Origin: Paraurantiacibacter namhicola
GTDB taxonomy: Bacteria > Pseudomonadota > Alphaproteobacteria > Sphingomonadales > Sphingomonadaceae
NCBI RefSeq assembly: GCF_001687545.1
Contig: NZ_CP016545.1
Coordinates: 1,349,001 to 1,413,000 of the forward strand
Length of the DNA stretch: 64,000 nt
Direction of reading: 5' to 3'
Below are positions 57,427 to 64,000 of the stretch, one piece after another. The notes beneath the pieces were generated by a model. That model saw nothing but the letters and a program-made list of their open reading frames with translations, was not told where the DNA came from and ran no database searches. The translations under genes and the position numbers were made by a program. Position 1 is the stretch's first letter. Every line of letters begins with the position of its first letter.

Positions 57427-58257
57427 ATGACAGGCAAGAGCGAATGGGAAGGCCGCGTCGGCAGCAGCTGGGCCAGCGAATGGCGGCGGACGGACCGGGC
57501 CTTCGGCGAACTCACCCCGCGCCTGCTGGCGGACATCCGCCAACGCGCAGGCTCCCGCGTGCTGGACATCGGCTGCGGCGCGGGCGAGCTGTCCCTCGCC
57601 ATCGGCCGCGAACGAAGCGCCGCGTCGGTCCACGGTATCGACATCTCGGAAGCGTTGATCGAGGCTGCCCGCACACGCGGCGCGAACATGCCCAATGCCA
57701 GCTTCGAATGCACCGATGCCGCGACATGGCAGCCCGCGGCCTCCGCCCCCGACCTGATGGTCTCCCGCCACGGCGTCATGTTCTTCGATGATCCGGTCGC
57801 CGCCTTCCGCCACCTCGCCAACATCGCAGCGCCCGGCGCCTCGCTCGTCTTCTCCTGCTTCCGTTCGCGCAGCCAGTGCCCCTTCTTCACGGAGATCGAC
57901 GCCATCGTCGGCGCTTCGCCGACTCCGGAACAACCGATGACCTACCAGCCCGGCCCATTCGGCTTCTCCGACGCTAATCTGGTCCAGGACATCCTCGCAG
58001 ACGCCGGTTGGACAGAGATCGAACTCGTCCCGCACGATTTCGCAATGGTGGCAGGCGCAGGTCCCGACCCGGTGGAAGACGCGCTCGCCTATTTCCGCCG
58101 CATCGGCCCCGCCGCATCGGTCATGGCCGAAGCCTCGCCGGAAGAGCGATCCCGCATCGAAACCGGCATCCGTGCCTTTGCGGAGCGCCACCTTCATGGC
58201 GGCATCGTTGCGGCGCGCGCTGCGGCATGGATCGTGAAGGCACGCAAGCAGGCGTGA
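57427..58257 (+). CDS. Class I SAM-dependent methyltransferase
   Basis: A 276-residue soluble methylase. Motif I VLDIGCGAGELSLAIG, then VHGIDISEALIEAAR and the motif IV region LMVSRHGVMFFDDPVAAFRHL, typical of the ubiquinone/small-molecule methylase group. Start ATG 57427 (MTGKSEWEGRVGSSWASEWRRTDRAF) is chosen over 57406. The substrate is not evident. It stands between recA and alaS, about 150 bp after recA, with the 20-bp motif in its upstream region. Confidence 0.86.
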   Translation: MTGKSEWEGRVGSSWASEWRRTDRAFGELTPRLLADIRQRAGSRVLDIGCGAGELSLAIGRERSAASVHGIDISEALIEAARTRGANMPNASFECTDAATWQPAASAPDLMVSRHGVMFFDDPVAAFRHLANIAAPGASLVFSCFRSRSQCPFFTEIDAIVGASPTPEQPMTYQPGPFGFSDANLVQDILADAGWTEIELVPHDFAMVAGAGPDPVEDALAYFRRIGPAASVMAEASPEERSRIETGIRAFAERHLHGGIVAARAAAWIVKARKQA

Positions 58258-58301
58258 AGCAGCTTGCAGCGCGCCCCCGCGCCGCCTAATTCGCTCCCAC
58301 C

Positions 58302-60959
58302 ATGCATTCGACCAACGATATTCGCCGCACCTTCCTCGACTACTTCGGGGATGCCGACCATGCCGTCGTGCCGAGCGCACCGCTCGTGCCGTATAACGAT
58401 CCCAGCCTCATGTTCGTCAATGCGGGCATGGTGCCGTTCAAGAACGTGTTCACCGGGCTTGAGACCCCGCCCGCGCCGCGCGCCGCCAGCAGCCAGAAAT
58501 GCGTACGCGCCGGTGGTAAGCACAATGACCTCGACAATGTCGGCTATACCGCGCGCCACCTGACGTTGTTCGAGATGCTCGGCAATTTCAGCTTCGGCGA
58601 CTATTTCAAGGAACGCGCCATCGAACTGGCGTGGAACCTGGTCACGGGCGAATACGGCCTCGACAAGAACCGGCTCACGGTCACGGTTTACCACACCGAC
58701 GACGAGGCGTTCGACCTTTGGCGCAAGATCGCCGGCCTGCCGGAAGACCGCATCATCCGCATAGCCACGAAGGACAATTTCTGGGCCATGGGGGCCGACG
58801 GACCCTGCGGCCCGTCCTCGGAAATCTTCTGGGACTATGGCGAAGACGTGCCCGGCGGCCCCCCGGGATCGCCCGATGAAGACGGCGATCGCTTTGTCGA
58901 GATCTGGAACCTCGTGTTCATGCAGCATGTGCAGGAGAATGACACGGTCGTCGGAGACCTGCCGCGCCCCAGCATCGACACCGGCATGGGGCTGGAGCGG
59001 ATTTCCAGCGTCATGCAGGGCGTGCGCAATGTCTTTGACACGGACACATTCGCAAACCTCGTCGAAGCGAGCGAGGACATGTCTGGCGCGAAGGCGCACG
59101 GTGACGCGCTGGCCAGCCACCGCATCATCGCGGACCATCTGCGTTCCACCAGCTTCCTGATTGCGGACGGCGTCCTGCCTTCCAACGAAGGGCGCGGCTA
59201 TGTTCTGCGCCGGATCATGCGCCGTGCGATGCGCCATGCGCATCTGCTGGGCGCCAAGGACCCTCTGATGCACCGGCTCGTGCCTTCGCTTGTGCAGGAA
59301 ATGGGCGGCGCATATCCGGAGCTTGGCCGCGCACAGGCGCTGGTCGAGGAAGTCCTCGAGCGCGAGGAAACCCGGTTCCGCCAGACGCTGGAAAAGGGCC
59401 TGCGACTGCTGGACGACGAAACGTCCGATATGGCGCAGGGCGAAGAGCTGCCCGGCGAAACCGCCTTCAAGCTCTACGACACCTACGGCTTTCCTTACGA
59501 CCTGACGGAAGACGCGCTGCGCAATCGCGGTATCGGCGTCGACCGCGCGGGCTTCGACAGCGCCATGGCCGAGCAGAAAGCTGCCGCGCGCGCCGCATGG
59601 AAGGGCTCCGGCGCCGCCGCAGATAGCGAGGTGTGGTTCGACATCGCAGAGCGCGAAGGTGCAACGGAATTCACCGGCTATGCCTCAACCAAGGGCGATG
59701 GCCGCGTCGTCGCCATCGTGGCGGATGGCAAGGAAGTGGACCGCGCCGAAGCCGGCCAGACGGTGACGCTGCTGACCAACCAGACGCCCTTTTACGGTGA
59801 AAGCGGCGGCCAGTCCGGCGATGCCGGGACGGTTCGGTCCGAGAATGGCCTTGTCGCCGACATCACCGATACGTCCAAGCCCCTCGGCAAGCTCCACGCG
59901 CAGGAAACCACGATCCTCGAAGGGGCGGTTTCGAAGGGCGATGTGGTGCATTTGGAAGTCGATGCCGGGCGGCGCGATCGCACCCGCGCCAACCATTCGG
60001 CAACGCACCTGCTGCATGCCGCGTTGCGCAATGTCCTTGGCGACCATGTCACGCAGAAGGGCTCGCTTGTCGCGGAAGATCGCCTTCGGTTCGACTTCTC
60101 GCATCCCAAGCCGCTTTCCGATGCCGAAACGGCCGAGATCGAGCGGATGGTGAATGCCGAGATCCGCCACAATGAGCAAGTCACGACCCGGCTGATGAGC
60201 CCGGACGATGCCGTGGCCGCGGGCGCACTTGCGCTGTTCGGCGAGAAGTATGGCGAGGAAGTCCGCGTGCTCAGCATGGGCAATATGGACTTCGGCGGCA
60301 GCGGGAAGAGCTATTCCGTGGAGCTGTGCGGCGGCACGCATGTCGACGCGACGGGCGATATCGGCCTGTTCCACATCATCTCCGAAAGTGCCGTGTCATC
60401 CGGTGTCCGCCGGATCGAGGCCCTGACTGGCGAAGCCGCGCGCGAGTGGGTCGTTGCGCGTGAAGCGGCGCTGAAGCAGGTCGCCAACGTCCTGAAGACC
60501 AGCCCCGAAGATGTCACCAACCGCGTCTCTGCCCTGGTCGAGGAGCGCAAGACGCTCGAGCGCGAGCTGGCCGAGGCGCGCAAACAGCTGGCCCTTGGCG
60601 GCGGAGGCGGTGCGGCGAAGCAAGAAGACGAGGACCTCGGCGGCGTCGCATTCTCCGGGCAGGTGCTGCAAGGCATGAATCCCAAGGAATTGCGCGGCCT
60701 GCTGGACGAGGCGAAGAAGCGCATGGGGTCCGGGATCGCCGCGATTGTTGCGGTCAACGAGGGGCGCGCCGCCTGCGCGGTTGCCGTCACGGACGACCTG
60801 ACCGACACGCATAGCGCGGTCGATCTCGTGCGGGTCGGCGTTGAGCAGCTTGGCGGCAAGGGCGGCGGCGGCCGCGCGGACATGGCGCAGGGTGGTGGGC
60901 CGGATGGTGATCAGGCCCAGGCGGCCGTGGATGCCATAAGAAAAGCGGTGGCGGGCTGA
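58302..60959 (+). CDS. alaS: Alanine-tRNA ligase
   Basis: Charges tRNA-Ala and edits misacylated Ser/Gly. 885 residues. The N-terminal catalytic domain begins [41 protein letters not shown]; the editing domain has [11 protein letters not shown] and [10 protein letters not shown], giving the His/Cys zinc set; a coiled linker and C-terminal oligomerisation domain ([16 protein letters not shown]) follow. Full length. Its 3' end carries a hairpin that on the opposite strand is a terminator for the small gene at 61014-61190. Confidence 0.97.
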   Translation: MHSTNDIRRTFLDYFGDADHAVVPSAPLVPYNDPSLMFVNAGMVPFKNVFTGLETPPAPRAASSQKCVRAGGKHNDLDNVGYTARHLTLFEMLGNFSFGDYFKERAIELAWNLVTGEYGLDKNRLTVTVYHTDDEAFDLWRKIAGLPEDRIIRIATKDNFWAMGADGPCGPSSEIFWDYGEDVPGGPPGSPDEDGDRFVEIWNLVFMQHVQENDTVVGDLPRPSIDTGMGLERISSVMQGVRNVFDTDTFANLVEASEDMSGAKAHGDALASHRIIADHLRSTSFLIADGVLPSNEGRGYVLRRIMRRAMRHAHLLGAKDPLMHRLVPSLVQEMGGAYPELGRAQALVEEVLEREETRFRQTLEKGLRLLDDETSDMAQGEELPGETAFKLYDTYGFPYDLTEDALRNRGIGVDRAGFDSAMAEQKAAARAAWKGSGAAADSEVWFDIAEREGATEFTGYASTKGDGRVVAIVADGKEVDRAEAGQTVTLLTNQTPFYGESGGQSGDAGTVRSENGLVADITDTSKPLGKLHAQETTILEGAVSKGDVVHLEVDAGRRDRTRANHSATHLLHAALRNVLGDHVTQKGSLVAEDRLRFDFSHPKPLSDAETAEIERMVNAEIRHNEQVTTRLMSPDDAVAAGALALFGEKYGEEVRVLSMGNMDFGGSGKSYSVELCGGTHVDATGDIGLFHIISESAVSSGVRRIEALTGEAAREWVVAREAALKQVANVLKTSPEDVTNRVSALVEERKTLERELAEARKQLALGGGGGAAKQEDEDLGGVAFSGQVLQGMNPKELRGLLDEAKKRMGSGIAAIVAVNEGRAACAVAVTDDLTDTHSAVDLVRVGVEQLGGKGGGGRADMAQGGGPDGDQAQAAVDAIRKAVAG

Positions 60960-60972
60960 CCCACCACCGCTT
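60935..60972 (-). terminator. Minus-strand terminator overlapping the alaS 3' end
   Basis: Inverted repeat AAGCGGTGG...CCACCGCTT (60943-60951 and 60964-60972) with an inner GGG/CCC and CTGA loop that contains the alaS stop. Read on the minus strand the stem is followed by TTCTTAT, so it suits termination of the small minus-strand gene more than of alaS. Confidence 0.65.
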
Positions 60973-61013
60973 GTCGGTGCATTCGATCCTGGCGGACCGT
61001 TCGTCAGCCTGAA

Positions 61014-61190
61014 TTACGGCCGGTGCATGCTCTTTCGTTGCAGGTGATGCTCTGCACCGCGCGAGATGTCGGGACCATTGCCGGAAGGCAGTCCGGGACC
61101 TGCCTTGCCATTCGCCTGCACATTCTTGGGCTTGAACTTCTCGGCATTGCTGAGCGGCTCGGTGACGTCCTGTGGTTCCTTGTTCGCCAT
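61014..61190 (-). CDS. 58-residue hydrophilic protein
   Basis: Translation from ATG 61190 gives 58 residues beginning MANKEPQDVTEPLSNAEKFK and ending LQRKSMHRP. An excellent Shine-Dalgarno (AAAGGAGAG) precedes it and a minus-strand terminator follows in the alaS 3' end, which together make a complete small transcription unit. It is Lys/Pro/Asn-rich, lacks hydrophobic segments and is probably disordered. No family recognised. Confidence 0.75.
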   Translation of the reverse strand: MANKEPQDVTEPLSNAEKFKPKNVQANGKAGPGLPSGNGPDISRGAEHHLQRKSMHRP

Positions 61191-61243
61191 GATACTCTCC
61201 TTTGCCTGACCAACGCGCGGGGTGCGCTGGGGGTCCGAGAAAG

Positions 61244-63007
61244 TCAGGCTTCCGAAGTGCTCGTGCGCAGTTTCGGCTTATGCTCCAGCGCGCCGCCTTC
61301 GCGGATGCGTTCGCGAAACTCGTCGCGCTTTTCGTGAATGGAGGCGATGACCGGGCCCATCGCCACGCCAAGGTCCACGAGCACGGCTTCTGACAATTGC
61401 AGCGAGCTTTCGAGCGTTTCCGGAACGGCCGTGGTCGCGCCGCTGCGGTAAAGCTCGGCCGCATGGATGCTGTCGCGCGCGCGGGCGATGATCGGCATGT
61501 CGGGATAGCCTGCACGGATCTTGCGGGTGATGGCCTGTGCCAGCACGGGTTCGTCCATGGTCAGGATGACTGCGGGAGCCGTTTCAAGCCCGATCTTTCC
61601 CAGCGCATCGACCCGCGCGGCGTTGCCATAAGTCGCGCGGTATCCTTCGCGCTTGGCCTGGTCGACCAGGTCGGTATCCGCGTCGATTGCGATGTAAGGC
61701 TTTTCATGCCGGTCCAGCATCTGCGCGACGAGCCGCCCGACACGGCCGAAGCCCAGGATGATGACCGGCGGGTTATCGGGATCGCCGACATGCTGCGAAA
61801 GGTCCGGAGCCGGATCGATGCGTCGGGCGACGCGGCGGCCGACCATGGCCAGAAGCGGCGTGATGGTGAGGCCGATGGCGGTCACGATCTGCCAGAACTG
61901 CGCGGTACCGGGCTGGATCAGCAGCGCGCTGGTGGCCGCTGCCAGCACGATCAGCGTCGTCTCGGATGGGCTGGCCATCAGGATGCCGGTTTCCACCGCC
62001 GTATTGCGCCGCGCACCCATCAGGCGCAGCAATATGCCGGTGATGACCGCTTTCACGCCCAGCACGCCGACCACCGCGACGGCAATCATGCCCAGGTTCT
62101 GCCAAATCGTGTTGACATCGATCCCCATGCCCACGGTGATCAGGAAGATGCCCAGCGCGAGGCCCTTGAAGGGCTCCATGATGCCTTCGACTTCGGTGTG
62201 ATACTCCGTCTCGGCGATTAGCAGGCCGGCAACCAGCGCGCCCACGATGGGCGAGAGGCCGACGACGCCTGTGGCGAGGCTGGCTCCGATGACGACCAGC
62301 AGGCTGGCAGCGAGGAAGATCTCCGGGCTTTTCGTGCGTGCGGCCTGTGCGAACAGGCGGGGCAGGGCGATGCGGCCCAGCACCATCATGGCGATGACCA
62401 CGGCCAGCCCCTTCCAGATGGTGTCGAACAGGCCGGTCATGCCGTCCGCGCCCGCATAGGGGGCCAGCGCGCCAAGCATGAAGATGATCGGCACGATGGC
62501 GATATCCTCGAACAGCAGCATGGACAGCGCCGCCTTGCCCACCGGCGTTTGCGTACCGGCAATGGGCAGCACCAGCGCGGTGGAGGAGAGGGCGAGGGCC
62601 AGCCCCAGGCCGATCGCGCCGGTCCAGTACTGCCCCATCATGGAGAGGATGGAGGCGAGCAGGCTGCCGATGATCAGCAGCTCCAGCGCGCCAAGCCCGA
62701 ACACCAGCTTGCGCATGGCCCACAGGCGGTTGAACGACAGCTCCAGCCCGATGGTGAACAGCAGCAGGATGATGCCGAACTCGGCAAAGGGATCGAGCCG
62801 CTCGGGGTCCGTGATGGTGAACCAGGTCAGCCATTCGAAGTCGTAGACCATGCGCCCAAGGCCGTATGGGCCCACCAGCAGGCCGACCAGGATGAAGCCG
62901 ATCACCGGCGTCACACGGAAGCGCGCGAACAGGGGGATGACGATGCCGGCAGCGCCCAGGATGACCAGCGCATCGCTCATCAGGGGGGAGATGTGGCCGC
63001 CGTGCAT
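61244..63007 (-). CDS. Kef-type monovalent cation:proton antiporter (CPA2)
   Basis: A membrane transporter of about 587 residues. The N-terminal ~390 residues hold about 12 hydrophobic helices with family blocks (FILVGLLVGPYGLG, LLLFTIGLELSFNRLW, LALSSTALVLPIAG, LFEDIAIVPII). The C-terminus has a TrkA-N/RCK nucleotide-binding domain (VIILGFGRVGRLVAQMLD, IAIDADTDLVDQAKREGYRATYGNA), so it belongs to the KefB/KefC group that exchanges K+ for H+. ATGs at 63016, 63007 and 62980 are possible; none has a strong ribosome site. The 20-bp motif (copy C) lies 40-60 nt upstream in the same orientation. Confidence 0.9.
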   Translation of the reverse strand: MHGGHISPLMSDALVILGAAGIVIPLFARFRVTPVIGFILVGLLVGPYGLGRMVYDFEWLTWFTITDPERLDPFAEFGIILLLFTIGLELSFNRLWAMRKLVFGLGALELLIIGSLLASILSMMGQYWTGAIGLGLALALSSTALVLPIAGTQTPVGKAALSMLLFEDIAIVPIIFMLGALAPYAGADGMTGLFDTIWKGLAVVIAMMVLGRIALPRLFAQAARTKSPEIFLAASLLVVIGASLATGVVGLSPIVGALVAGLLIAETEYHTEVEGIMEPFKGLALGIFLITVGMGIDVNTIWQNLGMIAVAVVGVLGVKAVITGILLRLMGARRNTAVETGILMASPSETTLIVLAAATSALLIQPGTAQFWQIVTAIGLTITPLLAMVGRRVARRIDPAPDLSQHVGDPDNPPVIILGFGRVGRLVAQMLDRHEKPYIAIDADTDLVDQAKREGYRATYGNAARVDALGKIGLETAPAVILTMDEPVLAQAITRKIRAGYPDMPIIARARDSIHAAELYRSGATTAVPETLESSLQLSEAVLVDLGVAMGPVIASIHEKRDEFRERIREGGALEHKPKLRTSTSEA

Positions 63008-63047
63008 GGCTGCCATATGACAGGGCCGCGCGGGGCTGTCACCGGCC

Positions 63048-63067
63048 AAGGTGTGACAGGTGTTACA
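63048..63067 (-). repeat. Dispersed 20-bp motif, copy C
   Basis: Reverse strand TGTAACACCTGTCACACCTT, identical to copy B. It lies just upstream of the Kef-type antiporter and reads toward it. Confidence 0.8.
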
Positions 63068-63201
63068 CAGTCCTGGGCAAGAAATCGGTGAAGGCGGGAA
63101 GGGCACGGCCATGCGGCGCTGCTGGAGCGGCTGCGCCCCTGTAGGAAAGAGCGTCCCACGCGGCCCTAGCCAGCACCGTCCAGCGTGCTATCCCCGCGCG
63201 C

Positions 63202-64000
63202 ATGCAGACCGGCACACTGATTTCGCTCGCCCTCTATTTCATCCTGATGATCGCCATCGGCCTGTTCGCCTGGCGCAAATCCACCGCGGATAGCGAGGGA
63301 TACCTGCTGGGCGGCCGCAATTTGCATCCCGCCGTGGCGGCCCTGTCCGCCGGGGCGTCCGATATGTCGGGCTGGCTGCTGCTCGGCCTGCCGGGGGCGC
63401 TGTATGCCGCTGGCCTTGTGGAGGCGTGGATCGGCATTGGCCTGTTCGTGGGCGCGCTGGTCAACTGGATCGTGGTCGCGCCGCGCCTGCGCAAGCAGAC
63501 GGTGGAATATGGCAATGCGCTGACCATCCCGGAATTCCTGGCCAATCGCTTCCCGGACAGGGCCGTGGCCCTGCGCGTGGCGAGCGCGATCATCATCGTG
63601 CTGTTCTTCGCGGTCTATTCCGCCGCTGGTCTGGTGGGCGGCGGCAAGCTGTTCGAGACCGCCTTTGCGGGCATGCTGGGCGGCGCAGGCATGAGCGATT
63701 ACATGTTCGGCGTGTGGCTGACGGCAGGCGTGGTGCTGGCTTACACCATGGTCGGCGGTTTTCTTGCGGTGAGCCTGACTGACTTCGTGCAGGGCTGCAT
63801 CATGCTGGTGGCGTTGGTGCTGATGCCGCTGGTGGTGATGTTCGGCGAAGGCGGCAGCGCGGGCGCCTCGCTGACGCAGGTGCAGCCGGGCTTCCTGGAC
63901 ATCGGATACGGCCTGACCTTCATCGGCTTCCTCAGCGCGGTGACGTGGGGCCTGGGCTATTTCGGGCAGCCGCACATCATCGTGCGCTTCATGGCCGTGC
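63202..64000 (+). CDS. putP: Sodium/proline symporter (PutP-like), N-terminal part (partial)
   Basis: Sodium:solute symporter family (SSS). The first ~266 residues are in the window; the gene runs off the right edge. Seen: MQTGTLISLALYFILMIAIGLFAWRKSTADSEGYLLGGRNL, then ALSAGASDMSGWLLLGLPGALYAAGL and PEFLANRFPD, typical of PutP, with the Na+-site region ASDMSGWLLLG. Six or more membrane helices so far. Proline as substrate is inferred from the close match to the PutP pattern. Divergent from the Kef-type antiporter gene. Confidence 0.9.
   Translation, partial: MQTGTLISLALYFILMIAIGLFAWRKSTADSEGYLLGGRNLHPAVAALSAGASDMSGWLLLGLPGALYAAGLVEAWIGIGLFVGALVNWIVVAPRLRKQTVEYGNALTIPEFLANRFPDRAVALRVASAIIIVLFFAVYSAAGLVGGGKLFETAFAGMLGGAGMSDYMFGVWLTAGVVLAYTMVGGFLAVSLTDFVQGCIMLVALVLMPLVVMFGEGGSAGASLTQVQPGFLDIGYGLTFIGFLSAVTWGLGYFGQPHIIVRFMAV

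Overview
The window is a high-GC, gene-dense stretch of alphaproteobacterial chromosome. Gene content points to Sphingomonadales, most likely an Erythrobacteraceae-type organism: an alphaproteobacterial mdh/sucD/sucA cluster, a CckA hybrid kinase, GTTC-N7-GTTC SOS boxes, a SleB-type hydrolase, and several small conserved proteins I associate with sphingomonads. The assignment is by recognition of families, not by a database search. I see no tRNA, rRNA or CRISPR array.

Layout. 1-3.0 kb (minus): TCA operon mdh - small secreted protein - sucD - sucA (sucA runs off the left edge). 3.3-7.1 kb (minus): a membrane GGDEF-EAL protein with a CtrA-like site upstream, a small conserved protein and a SleB cell-wall hydrolase. 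7.2-13.6 kb (plus): a cobalamin riboswitch and tightly packed btuB-btuF-btuC-btuD, a small conserved protein, then a Slam-type outer-membrane protein. 13.6-15.8 kb (minus): lipoprotein, phage-type lysozyme, thpR. 15.9-17.8 kb (plus): a two-lobed TbpB-like lipoprotein with a Pro-Thr stalk, a plausible client for the Slam protein. 17.8-21.2 kb (minus): single-chain restriction-modification enzyme whose specificity region is AT-rich. 21.4-24.3 kb (plus): uvrA with an SOS box and an in-frame palindromic insertion. 24.5-28.9 kb: accessory region with an AT-rich two-component pair, repeat footprints, a terminase-small-subunit-like gene and an antisense-overlapping membrane gene.

29.3-34.6 kb: rlpA, a 0.76-kb gene-free region with a candidate structured RNA, argG, a DUF1801 protein and a minus operon (pteridine-reductase-like SDR, cytochrome b, Tat/lipo molybdopterin enzyme). 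34.6-41 kb: ABC1 kinase, then minus-strand lipoprotein, nadE, methyltransferase, rlmN and a secreted protein. 41-43.6 kb: yqiJ/yqiK flotillin pair ending in a clear terminator. 43.6-49.6 kb: greB, slt, dapA, S9 peptidase, smpB. 49.7-56.1 kb (plus): DUF2062, cckA, and tandem DUF4139 proteins. 56.2-64 kb: recA (SOS box), methyltransferase, alaS, a 58-residue protein, a Kef-type antiporter and the start of a putP-like symporter.

The most interesting points are: a B12-riboswitch operon that appears to extend into a Slam gene with a TbpB-like surface lipoprotein nearby; a 20-bp motif present three times; a 75-bp palindromic element inserted in frame in uvrA; an orphan AT-rich histidine kinase/response regulator pair; and a minus-strand RNA candidate built from four UUCG-capped hairpins.
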